Source: a virus
Virus record (IMG/VR): IMGVR_UViG_3300027733_000138
Coordinates: 1-33,219 of that record
Reading direction: 5' to 3' (one strand)
DNA: 33,219 bases
Below, one piece after another: positions 23,997-31,388 of this stretch. Position numbers and translations under genes: made by a program. The notes under the pieces were generated by a model. The model was not told the origin of the DNA. It worked only from the letters and a program-made list of their open reading frames with translations, and made no database searches. The stretch's first letter is position 1. Every line of letters begins with the position of its first letter.

Positions 23997-24380
23997 TTAT
24001 TCGTTAAATTCAATTTGTTTTGACAACTTATCAACCAACAATTTCAATTCATAGTTTTCCTTTTCTAACTTGTTGCATTTGTTTTCAAGCAGTTTTGACT
24101 TTTGTCTTGCATAAACCTCTGCCGTTAATATTTCACTCCAAGTATCGTGTATGTAATATAATTGCCTCAATTTCTCTTTTAACTTTGATTTGCGAGCATC
24201 ATTTGTTATTGTGGGTATTTGCTCTTCCCATTCATTCAAAATTGATTCAAGGATGAATATGGCATTAACACGGTCAACTTTTTTGTTCTTTTGGTTCAAT
24301 TGAATTTCTTCCATTGCTTCCAATACCAAATCAAATTTGGATTGCCTTTCTGCTTGTTCAATAAGTTCTTGTGGTGTCAT
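23997..24380 (-). CDS. Coiled-coil protein, unknown function
   Basis: This 127-residue protein is mostly helical and highly charged, with a clear C-terminal coiled coil (KSKLLENKCNKLEKENYELK). The N-terminus MTPQELIEQAERQSKFDL shares its first residues with the 84-residue protein at 21977-22231. Its start overlaps the helicase stop by one base. It may partner the helicase or the sigma-like protein, but this is a guess from position. Confidence 0.55.
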   Translation of the reverse strand: MTPQELIEQAERQSKFDLVLEAMEEIQLNQKNKKVDRVNAIFILESILNEWEEQIPTITNDARKSKLKEKLRQLYYIHDTWSEILTAEVYARQKSKLLENKCNKLEKENYELKLLVDKLSKQIEFNE

Positions 24381-25258
24381 TAAAATGGTTTTTCTTCTAA
24401 ATGTTTATATAATTTTTCATTGTCTTTGAATGTTCCAAATGCCCCATAATAAGTTAAAATGGATGAACCTTTTTTGCCGACAATCTTTGGTTTGGCTTTT
24501 TCAACTTTTATCAAGGTATTGAAATTTGATGGGTCATCCCAGTTGCGATGCACAACAATCAATGATTGGGCTTTTGCATACCAAAGTGAACCACCTTCTA
24601 TTTGGTCAGGTCTTGGTGGTTGCAATTGCTCACCTTGTTTGATTGGGTCGGGATTGCGTGGATGAACCAAATTAAATCCGTGAACATCCCTTGACTTTGC
24701 AAATCTGTTAAATCGTGGCAATTCGTGTTTTAAATATTCTGAAATACTGCCCTTTGATAGCATATTATGTTCAATATCATTCCAGTTGTCTATTCCAAAT
24801 GTATTGATGTTGAAAGTCTTGACTGCATAATCAACCTCTGAATAGAAATTATCAAGTGTATTGTCTTTATCTTCAGGTTCAATAACCTTAAAGAAATCTT
24901 GAACCATTGGCAATATATTATACAATTCTTTTTCTGTTATGTAATTAGCATAAGTTTTATTAAATGACTTTCCTGTTATCATAAAAATTAATTCGGCATA
25001 TATTTCTGATGCCGTTCCTGTTTCAGGTGAATATATGCAATGTCTCCAATTATAATTTAAAGTTAGGTTTACAAGCAGATTTAAATAAAATGTAGTTTTA
25101 CCTGATGTTGGATAACCTGTGATGATGGTTGTGTTTCCCCTTCTGACTGAATAAAATTCATCTAATGACAACCAACCTGTTTTGATACCGGGATATTGTC
25201 CATTCTTATGCAAATGGAATATGTTATCCATTATTGTATTTACTTCAACTATTTTCAT
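24380..25258 (-). CDS. DnaB-like replicative helicase ATPase
   Basis: This 292-residue RecA-fold ATPase resembles the C-terminal domain of DnaB/Twinkle helicases. Walker A is GYPTSGKTT at 48-56, preceded by the family start PGIKTGWLSLDEFY. A Walker B-like segment is FGIDNWND near 150. Later motifs are FNLVHPRNP, QIEGGSLWYAKAQSLIVVHR and the end region LTYYGAFGTF. The N-terminal domain used for hexamer stability and primase contact in DnaB is absent. It likely unwinds phage DNA at the fork or loads with the DnaA-like protein. Confidence 0.78.
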   Translation of the reverse strand: MKIVEVNTIMDNIFHLHKNGQYPGIKTGWLSLDEFYSVRRGNTTIITGYPTSGKTTFYLNLLVNLTLNYNWRHCIYSPETGTASEIYAELIFMITGKSFNKTYANYITEKELYNILPMVQDFFKVIEPEDKDNTLDNFYSEVDYAVKTFNINTFGIDNWNDIEHNMLSKGSISEYLKHELPRFNRFAKSRDVHGFNLVHPRNPDPIKQGEQLQPPRPDQIEGGSLWYAKAQSLIVVHRNWDDPSNFNTLIKVEKAKPKIVGKKGSSILTYYGAFGTFKDNEKLYKHLEEKPF

Positions 25259-25261
25259 ATT

Positions 25262-26161
25262 TTAATCATTTGAGCATTCAGACCAAATTTCACAACTATC
25301 ACCACCAAGCAAATCCAATTGCCAAGTATAAACATCAGCATCATTTATTATTTTACCATTGAATTTTTTTGAATTTTCAAGTATATCAATTCCTGATTTA
25401 TTATCTCTAAAAAATGTTATATTTTTAGGTATTTCTTTGCCTTCATTAATAAATTTTTGAATTCTTTGTTGTGGGAAAAAATTACCATATTCCTTTTCCA
25501 TTCTAATCATAAAATCAAAAGCAGATGGATTTTCTTTTGCTATTTGATTCAACTTATTATATGATTTTTTCCAACAAGTTTGACAATTACCTTGATATCC
25601 TTTTAATTCCAATCTGAATGGCATTTTTTTCCAATATAAATTAATCATTGGTTTATTGCTTGGTATCATTTTATTATTAATTAAAGGATAGATATATCCA
25701 TTTTCCCTTGATTTTGGATTTATTCTATCCGCTTCATCCATTCTTATGCCAATAGCAGTATTATATTTTTCACAATTAAACCATTGTTTACCAAATTTAC
25801 TAATTGGTATACCTTTTAATTCTTTTGTACATTGTGGATTTGACTGATTTGGTATCCCGTATTTTTTTATAAATTCTTCAAATGGTTCTCCATTTCTACT
25901 TGCATTTATAAAATCAGTTTTATAAAAATTTGTTCCTTTTCTGTATTTGTGAATAATATCTGCCTCAATCCATTGAATTTTTAAATTAAAATGTTTGTCA
26001 CATTTTTCAACAAATTCAAGTGTTTGTTCATTTTCCAATCCTGTATTTGCAAATACAAAAACTATATTTTCATATCCAAATTCTTTGTAATGATTATTTA
26101 ACCATTGAGCCATAAATGCAGATGTTTCACCACCTGAAAACGATACTAATAAATTTTTCAT
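25262..26161 (-). CDS. PP-loop ATPase, PAPS reductase-like
   Basis: I start at ATG 26161, overlapping the previous stop by 4 bases, giving 299 residues. The N-terminal PP-loop SFSGGETS (7-14) activates a group with ATP, as in PAPS reductases, adenine nucleotide alpha hydrolases and DndC-type proteins. VFVFANTGLENEQTLEF (35-50), Cys111, IGIRMDEADR (138-146) and the pair NCQTC (Cys193, Cys196) follow; the Cys residues could hold an iron-sulfur cluster. The DNA looks clearly more AT-rich than its neighbours, suggesting recent gain. Sulfur transfer to nucleotides or DNA and base modification are possible roles. Confidence 0.78.
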   Translation of the reverse strand: MKNLLVSFSGGETSAFMAQWLNNHYKEFGYENIVFVFANTGLENEQTLEFVEKCDKHFNLKIQWIEADIIHKYRKGTNFYKTDFINASRNGEPFEEFIKKYGIPNQSNPQCTKELKGIPISKFGKQWFNCEKYNTAIGIRMDEADRINPKSRENGYIYPLINNKMIPSNKPMINLYWKKMPFRLELKGYQGNCQTCWKKSYNKLNQIAKENPSAFDFMIRMEKEYGNFFPQQRIQKFINEGKEIPKNITFFRDNKSGIDILENSKKFNGKIINDADVYTWQLDLLGGDSCEIWSECSND

Positions 26162-26772
26162 AATATTGGGTCTCCCTTCCAATCAAGTTTTATTTCTTTT
26201 TTAATCTCATCCATCCAACACTTTCCATTCAAATATGTCAATGGGTTTTTTCTAAATTGAACATCAGGTGTACTTGCAATATAGTCAGGTAATGTTGATT
26301 TGATTTGTTCCAATTCTTTATCACTTAATTTTTCAAACTTGTCTTTGCACTTTTTTGTATCAACTTTTTTACCATATAAATTCCAAAAGTCATCAAATGT
26401 ATATATTATATCATTTACATTAACATTAACATTAACACCTTCGTTTGCTTCAGTTTGCTTCACATTTGAAGCATTTGCTTCATTTTGCTTCATTTTGCTT
26501 CGCCTTGCTTCACCACTTTTGATGCCTCCCAATCTTCCTGATTCTGACCTTTTTGGTTTAATTTCATTGTTCCATTTTTCCAAATCTCTTTTCAATTGTT
26601 GTTTAATTGGTTCAAATGTAAGTTCAATAATTAAGTCATCAGTAATTGGATTTTGGTCATTGACATATCTCAAAATATGCTTGAATAAATCACCTGCTTT
26701 GTCAGATGGCATTTTTTCAATTGTGTGTATCAAGTCTGAATACAACACAAAACTTTTTTTACCTGTAGCCAT
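26158..26772 (-). CDS. Replication-associated protein, DUF6291-like
   Basis: With ATG 26772 (MATGKKSFVLYSDL) the protein has 204 residues; the longer frame adds sequence that overlaps a small upstream frame. The N-terminal 90 residues (IEKMPSDKAGDLFKHILRYV, DPIxxEL-type pattern) resemble the DUF6291 group of replication-linked proteins. A low-complexity linker follows (KQNEANASNVKQTEANEGVN, then repeated Asn-Val). The C-terminal domain has FDDFWNLYGKKVDTKKCKDK and FRKNPLTYLNGKCWMDE, common in DnaT/replisome organiser ends. It may help load the helicase. Confidence 0.68.
   Translation of the reverse strand: MATGKKSFVLYSDLIHTIEKMPSDKAGDLFKHILRYVNDQNPITDDLIIELTFEPIKQQLKRDLEKWNNEIKPKRSESGRLGGIKSGEARRSKMKQNEANASNVKQTEANEGVNVNVNVNDIIYTFDDFWNLYGKKVDTKKCKDKFEKLSDKELEQIKSTLPDYIASTPDVQFRKNPLTYLNGKCWMDEIKKEIKLDWKGDPIL
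26414..26515. repeat. Coding low-complexity repeats
   Basis: The plus strand shows several TTAACA units followed by many TTTGCTTCA-like units. They encode Asn-Val repeats and KQxEAN-type repeats in the linker of the replication protein. Unit lengths keep the frame (6- and 9-base steps), so copy number could vary without breaking the gene. Confidence 0.7.
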
Positions 26773-26869
26773 AAAATATGAAAGCCAACCAATCAAGAAT
26801 TTCGCAAGGGTTGATGAAGACCCAATTCCCAATCAGTTGGCAGTATTTTATTTTCTTATTTTTCATCAT
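26759..26869 (-). CDS. Possible 36-residue peptide
   Basis: A 36-codon frame begins at ATG 26869 (MMKNKKIKYCQLIG) and ends inside the start of the DUF6291-like gene. The peptide is aromatic-rich (EILDWLAFIFYGYR). It fills most of the 134-base gap between annotated genes. There is no recognisable family, and chance cannot be excluded. Confidence 0.3.
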   Translation of the reverse strand: MMKNKKIKYCQLIGNWVFINPCEILDWLAFIFYGYR

Positions 26870-26906
26870 TTGGTTGCGAAACCATTACAAATTAAACAAT
26901 AATTTA

Positions 26907-27260
26907 TCAGTTGATTTCAAGAAATTTCAACAATCCTTTCTTGGCTTGGTGGATTGCATTGGCTCTTTGGTCTAATGAATGAATCTGTTCTTTGATTTCA
27001 TTGACATCATATGAGCAGTAATACCCACGACTTGTTGCAATCAATGGCAGAATTGAATTTGACCTGATATGATTGACAAATTTACGCAATCTTGGTTCAG
27101 TTAATTTGATGCCAGTGTTTTCTTTGATTGACTTACATATTTCTTTACCTGTAATTGGATTGTTAATTGTACGCAGTTTGAAACCTGCAATCATTGATGG
27201 AAGAAAATGCATTTCATCTTCTGTCAATTCTTCTGTTATGTTTTCAAAGTTAGTTATCAT
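26907..27260 (-). CDS. DNA-binding-like phage protein
   Basis: I start at ATG 27260 (MITNFENITEELTEDE), which overlaps the upstream gene by 11 bases; the result is 117 residues. The pattern ELTEDEMHFLPSMIAGF, then KLTEPRLRKFVNHIRSNS and SRGYYCSYDVNEIKEQIHSL, is one I associate with small winged-helix proteins near replication genes in Bacteroidetes phages. It lies before the replication protein, so a role in initiation or regulation is plausible. Confidence 0.65.
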   Translation of the reverse strand: MITNFENITEELTEDEMHFLPSMIAGFKLRTINNPITGKEICKSIKENTGIKLTEPRLRKFVNHIRSNSILPLIATSRGYYCSYDVNEIKEQIHSLDQRANAIHQAKKGLLKFLEIN

Positions 27261-27441
27261 CTGAACCTCCCAACTTTTCAATTTCATTTTCCAATGATTC
27301 CAAAATTGATTTGTCTGAATAAGTCATTGAACGCATCATTTGAACCAGTATACGCATAATTTCGTGGCTTGTTGCATCATCATCCAATTCAACTGAATGT
27401 TTAATTCCATAGGCTTCAATTGTGATTTTAATCTTGTTCAT
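27250..27441 (-). CDS. Small acidic protein, unknown function
   Basis: From ATG 27441 (MNKIKITIEAYGIKHSVELD) this gives 63 residues with a beta-rich start and an acidic helical end (SILESLENEIEKLGGSDDN). The start is preceded by GGAGGT, a strong Shine-Dalgarno site that is unusual in this genome and decides against the longer frame. It overlaps the 86-residue gene by 14 bases. Function unknown. Confidence 0.65.
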   Translation of the reverse strand: MNKIKITIEAYGIKHSVELDDDATSHEIMRILVQMMRSMTYSDKSILESLENEIEKLGGSDDN

Positions 27442-27688
27442 TTTTACCTCCGTATGTTTCGTTGTAGTATTGTTCTGAATAATCAATATATTCTTGACTT
27501 GTTTTTGCAGATTGCCTTACGCCTTCAAAATGGCATTGTCTTGCAGTTTTCATAATCTGCTCCTTCTCCATTTCTTTGGCTTGTTCTATAGCCAAATTAA
27601 CTTCTATCCAATCATTTGCTCTTAATTTTAATTGATTTTCAAGCCATTCTACTGCTGTTTGTTTTGTCAAAACTTCTTCTTTTTGCAT
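27428..27688 (-). CDS. Small early protein, unknown function
   Basis: This 86-residue protein starts MQKEEVLTKQTAVEWLENQL and contains a helical run EQAKEMEKEQIMKTARQ, then SQEYIDYSEQYYNETYGG. I have seen this type among Bacteroidetes phage early proteins without known role. No membrane segment. Its end overlaps the next gene's start. Confidence 0.65.
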   Translation of the reverse strand: MQKEEVLTKQTAVEWLENQLKLRANDWIEVNLAIEQAKEMEKEQIMKTARQCHFEGVRQSAKTSQEYIDYSEQYYNETYGGKNEQD

Positions 27689-27699
27689 TTTTTGATAAT

Positions 27700-28134
27700 T
27701 TAATTTTTGATAAATGTTTCATTGACCAATTTGCCTTGCCTGTTTTTAATTTCATTGTAGGCAGAACTCAAACAATCTACAAGTTCATAGCCTTGTTGAT
27801 AACAAAGTGTGTTTAAACAATCCATTGTCATTGGGTTGATGAAATCAGGTTGAACCCTTCTGACCAAATCACCAAATGTCCAACTGGTTGAATGACCTTC
27901 ATAAAATTTGAATTCACTTATTGACCTAATTTGTAGGTTTAAAATTATCATTGTGACTGCGATGTCTCCAAAGCCATCAATGATTGCAGGTTTGTCATCC
28001 TTTATAATTGCTCTGCAAGTCTCACCGACTTCTTCCAAGAATTTCAAATATTGTTTTTCGTGAAATTCAAGTTTGTCCAATCCTCTTTGGGTTGCCCAAT
28101 CAATGATTTGGGTTTCTAATTCTTTAAATGTCAT
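27700..28134 (-). CDS. MazG-like nucleotide pyrophosphohydrolase
   Basis: This 144-residue protein has the metal-binding pattern of all-alpha NTP pyrophosphohydrolases: KFLEEVGETCRAII (Glu34, Glu35, Glu38) and DGFGDIAVTMIIL (Asp53, Asp57). Such enzymes hydrolyse NTPs to NMPs and may remove unusual nucleotides or lower alarmone levels. The second half (GHSTSWTFGDLVRRV; LNTLCYQQGYELVDCLSSAY) is part of the same helical fold. It overlaps NinG by 4 bases, in the replication block. The substrate is unknown. Confidence 0.85.
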   Translation of the reverse strand: MTFKELETQIIDWATQRGLDKLEFHEKQYLKFLEEVGETCRAIIKDDKPAIIDGFGDIAVTMIILNLQIRSISEFKFYEGHSTSWTFGDLVRRVQPDFINPMTMDCLNTLCYQQGYELVDCLSSAYNEIKNRQGKLVNETFIKN

Positions 28135-28589
28135 TTGTAATAGCCCTCGTTTTTAAAACAGTTGTCAATCATAATTCTTAAATTTTTATGTCTTTCATCA
28201 GTTGCAGATAAATCTTTAAATCTGCCATCTTGTTTGATTGTTTTTTTCCAAAGATTGATTTTTTTGGTCATTTCAGATATTTGTTTTTGGGTCAATTTAA
28301 GAACTTTATTGTTTGCATTGAATGATTCTATCATCTCAACATAATCTGTTCCGTACCTGCGTTCCAAACCGATTCTGTATGCCTTTTGATTGCCTGATAA
28401 ATGTTGGTTGCAATAGTGACATTGACCGTGTATGTTGTGAATATACCATTGCATATTAATGAACGCACCAACTGATTTAAAATGCCCTGCCTCCAATGGC
28501 TCATATGAGCCACAGGAAATGCAAGGTTTGTTTTCATCAATCAATTTCACCAACTTATTAATGGATATGCTTAGTGTTTTTTTCATCAA
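28131..28589 (-). CDS. NinG-like recombination protein
   Basis: This 152-residue protein matches lambda NinG, a putative HNH-like recombination factor. After a basic start comes CISCGSYEPLEAGHFKSVGA (two Cys and the His), then NIHGQCHYCNQHLSGN with the second CxxC pair, and YRIGLERRYGTDYVEMIE. Those Cys pairs should bind zinc. It overlaps the DnaA-like gene by 32 bases and the MazG-like gene by 4. Its role would be processing recombination intermediates together with the exonuclease and annealing protein. Confidence 0.88.
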   Translation of the reverse strand: MMKKTLSISINKLVKLIDENKPCISCGSYEPLEAGHFKSVGAFINMQWYIHNIHGQCHYCNQHLSGNQKAYRIGLERRYGTDYVEMIESFNANNKVLKLTQKQISEMTKKINLWKKTIKQDGRFKDLSATDERHKNLRIMIDNCFKNEGYYK

Positions 28590-28986
28590 GTAAGTGTTTA
28601 ACTGAATTTATTTTTTCCAAATATGTTTTATCGTTGATTTTCAACATATCTTCAACCACATTAATCGAATGGATGACAGTTGAATGGTCGTGTCCACCTA
28701 ATTCCAACCCAATGAATCGCAATGTGCCATATTCATTTTTATGGCAGATGTACCGGGCAATATGTCTCCATTCAACAATTTCACGAATGCGACTTCTTGA
28801 TTTGATTAATAATGGGTCAACATTTGAGACTTCTGAAATGTGGTTCAAAACATATTCAACTTTTTCCTTTTGGTTCAGAAATTCGTACCTGTGTAGTTGT
28901 TTGAATTCTTCCATTTCGGTTTCAAGGTTCAATTCGTATTTCTTTAAAAGAAATTGAATGAAAGTGTTTATGTATATTTTCATCAC
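28558..28986 (-). CDS. DnaA domain IV-like replication protein
   Basis: This 142-residue protein carries the DnaA C-terminal DNA-binding signature. RFIGLELGGHDHSTVIHS (90-107) matches the DnaA-box contact motif, preceded by SNVDPLLIKSRSRIREI and WRHIARYICHK, which fit helices of domain IV. The ATPase domain is missing. It may mark the phage origin and recruit the helicase, or compete with host DnaA. It overlaps NinG and the 75-residue gene. No cluster of DnaA boxes was evident by eye. Confidence 0.82.
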   Translation of the reverse strand: MMKIYINTFIQFLLKKYELNLETEMEEFKQLHRYEFLNQKEKVEYVLNHISEVSNVDPLLIKSRSRIREIVEWRHIARYICHKNEYGTLRFIGLELGGHDHSTVIHSINVVEDMLKINDKTYLEKINSVKHLLDEKNTKHIH

Positions 28987-29210
28987 TTGATTGTTTTACC
29001 ACTTCCACAATAACTTTTTGGCTTGTTTGCTTCACGGTCTTCTTTTGTCTGTGATGCGAAAATTGTCACATCTTTGCCAAACTTGTCAACCTCTTTTTTA
29101 TTGGCAAGAATTAAGTTGTTAAGATAAATTTTCCCATCTTTTCCAATGGCTTTGTGCGTATCAGGTATGTTGTCAACACAGATACTAAATGAATACATTT
29201 TGTTCTCCAT
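28983..29210 (-). CDS. Small early protein, unknown function
   Basis: This 75-residue protein begins MENKMYSFSICVDNIPDTHK and contains AIGKDGKIYLNNLILANKKE and a Lys-rich end with SYCGSG. It looks soluble. It is coupled to the DnaA-like gene by a 4-base overlap. I associate the pattern with replication-region proteins of related phages but cannot name a function. Confidence 0.65.
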   Translation of the reverse strand: MENKMYSFSICVDNIPDTHKAIGKDGKIYLNNLILANKKEVDKFGKDVTIFASQTKEDREANKPKSYCGSGKTIK

Positions 29211-29460
29211 AATAGTTTAAATTTTTATATTGGTTTAAATTGTTTTTTGCTTCATCACACTTTTTTGTTTTTAAATCCCAATCTGAAAGTGCTTGTGCTA
29301 TGATTTGATAATCTTCTTGTGTTGGGTTGTCAAGATTTAACCGTGTCCTTTGCCAGTTGTAATTTTTCCAAGCATCAAGTTGTTCTTGTTCTGCCTCTTT
29401 ATGGTCTTGTGCAAACTTCAACCTTTCAGCATATTTGCTTGTGTCTTTGACTCCTCTCAT
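29185..29460 (-). CDS. Helical charged protein, unknown function
   Basis: This 91-residue protein is helical and charged (KYAERLKFAQDHKEAEQEQL; AQALSDWDLKTKKCDEAKNN). It overlaps the next gene by 26 bases and the exonuclease stop by 4. Its link to the exonuclease suggests an accessory role in recombination, but this is only positional. Confidence 0.6.
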   Translation of the reverse strand: MRGVKDTSKYAERLKFAQDHKEAEQEQLDAWKNYNWQRTRLNLDNPTQEDYQIIAQALSDWDLKTKKCDEAKNNLNQYKNLNYYGEQNVFI

Positions 29461-30083
29461 TTGAATTGATTTTTAAGGTTTTCAAAATAGATGTCTCTTT
29501 GTTCAATGATGAATTTTGCCTTTTCTTCCAATTCATTTGCCCAATTTTCATCAAATTCAACATTTATCAAAATCATTCGTTTGTCATATGGTATGTCATA
29601 GGATTTATTGTCATTTTCCATATATGTTGTCTCAACCAAAAATGCACATATCTTCCAATGTTTTAACTCAGTCAGCCACATATACATTTGACATTGATGA
29701 TATTGTTGATGACTTATTCCATCGTGTAAATAATCAAGCCATTTTTCAAGTGATGTTGGGCATTTGTAATCAATCCCATAAGTTGTTGAAATGGCATCAG
29801 GTGTTCCACCAAAAATACCTTTTTCAAAGAATGCAGGTTTTTCTTGTACATTAAAATCAAAAAATTCTGTGAAATAATTATGTGCCAATCGTTCACCATC
29901 ATTGCCGTGTGCCATTTGCCAAGTTTCAGGTGATTTAATTTCACCAAAATACAATTCATTTGCAAGATGTTTTGCATATGTCAATTGACTTGCTTTGTTT
30001 TCTCTTTTTGGAAACAATAAATGAACTTGTGACCCTGTTATTTTTCCTGCCCTGCGTGGGTCAAATTTTTCTTCAAAACTCAT
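29457..30083 (-). CDS. YqaJ/lambda-type exonuclease
   Basis: This 208-residue nuclease chews dsDNA ends to make single strands for annealing. Visible motifs are AGKITGSQVHLLFP near the start, AHGNDGERLAHNYF with Glu64, GGTPDAIS with Asp96, and IDYKCPTS with Asp105 and Lys107, followed by HQQYHQCQMYMWLTE. This is the PD-(D/E)xK core of the YqaJ family. It overlaps the Erf-type gene by 4 bases, forming a two-part recombination system. Length is normal. Confidence 0.88.
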   Translation of the reverse strand: MSFEEKFDPRRAGKITGSQVHLLFPKRENKASQLTYAKHLANELYFGEIKSPETWQMAHGNDGERLAHNYFTEFFDFNVQEKPAFFEKGIFGGTPDAISTTYGIDYKCPTSLEKWLDYLHDGISHQQYHQCQMYMWLTELKHWKICAFLVETTYMENDNKSYDIPYDKRMILINVEFDENWANELEEKAKFIIEQRDIYFENLKNQFK

Positions 30084-30682
30084 TTTAAAAGTTGGTTTAA
30101 TTGTGATTGAAAAATAGGTGAAATTGTGTATTTGTCCAATGCTTTTTTGACTTCATCCTTTTTGCCTTGTTGAACTGCATCATACATCTTATCAAAAATT
30201 GCCTGTGTCAAATTTGGTTTGCTTGGAATTTTGATGTCATTTGAATGAGTATTGTCAGCATCATCAATTGTGCCAGTTGGAACAAGAAATGTGTAAAGAA
30301 GAGTGTATTTCAATGCATATGTCAATGCTTTGCCTGATGCCTTATCTTGCGAATCTGTTCCGTGTCCATAGCCTGACAACTGAATTGTTTCACCCGATTC
30401 GTGGCACAACAAATATGATGTTTGAACTTCTGTGAAAACTGACTGCTTGGTCTTATTACCGTACTGTCCTGATTCTTCCCATCTCTCAATGGTTGTTTTC
30501 GGTTCAATGGCAATTGGAAATATCACCAATCCATTCTTTTTCATTGACTGTCCAATGATTTTCTTGACCTCTTTGTCGCTTACTCCTTTATAGGATGATG
30601 AACCAGTCCCGACATTCATTGTTTTGTCAATTCCTTTGACCTCATCCATCACGGATAATACTGCCTTAATAAGATTTTTCAT
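30080..30682 (-). CDS. erf: Erf-type single-strand annealing protein
   Basis: From ATG 30682 (MKNLIKAVLSVMDEVKGIDK) this gives 200 residues; the longer frame overlaps the gene upstream. It has the ERF pattern: SSSYKGVSDKEVKKII, MKKNGLVIFP, then GYGHGTDSQDKASGKALTYA and KYTLLYTFLVPTGTIDDAD. ERF proteins coat single strands and anneal complementary sequences in phage recombination. The C-terminal 45 residues are a Lys-rich helical tail. It works with the exonuclease encoded immediately downstream. Confidence 0.9.
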   Translation of the reverse strand: MKNLIKAVLSVMDEVKGIDKTMNVGTGSSSYKGVSDKEVKKIIGQSMKKNGLVIFPIAIEPKTTIERWEESGQYGNKTKQSVFTEVQTSYLLCHESGETIQLSGYGHGTDSQDKASGKALTYALKYTLLYTFLVPTGTIDDADNTHSNDIKIPSKPNLTQAIFDKMYDAVQQGKKDEVKKALDKYTISPIFQSQLNQLLK

Positions 30683-30821
30683 TGTACAGATTTGAGATTT
30701 TAAAGGTGATTGATTGAATAAGAAAATCGGCTTGAAATTTCTTGAAATGGTTGTGTTCTTGGATGGCAATTTGCCTCAATTGATTGATTTTATTCAATCG
30801 GTTTAAATAGATTTGTAACAT
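30666..30821 (-). CDS. Small early protein, unknown function
   Basis: From ATG 30821 this gives 51 residues (MLQIYLNRLNKINQLRQIAI), a basic helical protein. It fills the interval between the 71-residue gene and the Erf start and overlaps the latter by 17 bases. The longer open frame to 30959 overlaps the 71-residue gene and is rejected. Leader AAAACT before ATG matches those of several early genes. Confidence 0.55.
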   Translation of the reverse strand: MLQIYLNRLNKINQLRQIAIQEHNHFKKFQADFLIQSITFKISNLYNEKSY

Positions 30822-30831
30822 AGTTTTATAA

Positions 30832-31047
30832 TTAAAGGTTGTATGGGTTAAGTGCGTTGTATAAATCGTGCTTAAGGTCATCTTTTGGGTCTTCTTCAGC
30901 CAACAATTGTCTGAAATCATCTGCAAGGTCAAACAATTCAAGTTCTTCTGCCTTGACAATCAAATCCATTGCATCCTTTTCTCCCATTGACCATTGACTT
31001 TCAAGAATCTCAATGGCGAATTGTTCCAGTTTATATTCCCTTCTCAT
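30832..31047 (-). CDS. Small acidic early protein
   Basis: This 71-residue acidic, helical protein starts MRREYKLEQFAIEILESQWS and contains AEELELFDLADDFRQLLAEE. It overlaps the 60-residue gene by 4 bases. Acidic early proteins may inhibit host enzymes, but no family is recognised and no function can be assigned. Confidence 0.65.
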   Translation of the reverse strand: MRREYKLEQFAIEILESQWSMGEKDAMDLIVKAEELELFDLADDFRQLLAEEDPKDDLKHDLYNALNPYNL

Positions 31048-31226
31048 ATGTTTTCTTGTTTTAAAAGATTGATAATTGCTTCGTTAAATAGGTCATTGAG
31101 TGATTCACCATTGCGTTTTATCTGTAGCAATTGCATTTTTCCAATACTGTCTTGATTGATTGCGAATGATGTCATTTTTCTTTTGGGCTTGACGATTGGT
31201 CTTCCCGGTCTTTTGATGTTTTCCAT
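31044..31226 (-). CDS. Small basic regulator-like protein
   Basis: This 60-residue protein begins MENIKRPGRPIVKPKRKMTS, an AT-hook-like basic arm (RPGRP), followed by a sequence that could form a ribbon-helix-helix (SFAINQDSIGKMQLL; SLNDLFNEAIINLL). This layout is typical of small DNA-binding regulators. It overlaps the next gene by 4 bases. It is a candidate early repressor or transcription modulator. Confidence 0.6.
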   Translation of the reverse strand: MENIKRPGRPIVKPKRKMTSFAINQDSIGKMQLLQIKRNGESLNDLFNEAIINLLKQENI

Positions 31227-31350
31227 ATATGTATAAAAGTGTTTGTGTAATGATTAAAAAAATGCTGAATGCCATCATAGTTGCACCATATTTGAATTCA
31301 AAATGAATTGATATTGATGCGATGAATAAAGCTAAATAGATATTTTTCAT
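31105..31350 (-). CDS. Small membrane protein overlapping regulator gene
   Basis: This 81-codon frame has two hydrophobic segments in its first 42 residues (NIYLALFIASISIHF; MMAFSIFLIITQTLLYIY) and a basic end (KHQKTGKTNRQAQKK). The second half overlaps the 60-residue regulator gene in another frame. The non-overlapping part looks like real membrane protein. The extent of the overlap (122 bases) leaves doubt; a short form ended by a sequence error is an alternative. Confidence 0.42.
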   Translation of the reverse strand: MKNIYLALFIASISIHFEFKYGATMMAFSIFLIITQTLLYIYGKHQKTGKTNRQAQKKNDIIRNQSRQYWKNAIATDKTQW

Positions 31351-31388
31351 TCTTACAAATATTAAAATTTTAAATTAATTAGACAAAT

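Noticed and set aside
26414-26515. CRISPR-like or iteron array
   Set aside because: The units are adjacent without spacers and lie in frame in a coding linker, so they are a coding microsatellite.
30822-30959. Upstream part of the 97-codon frame ending at 30666
   Set aside because: It overlaps the 71-residue acidic gene out of frame; the ATG at 30821 follows an AAAACT leader seen at other early genes.
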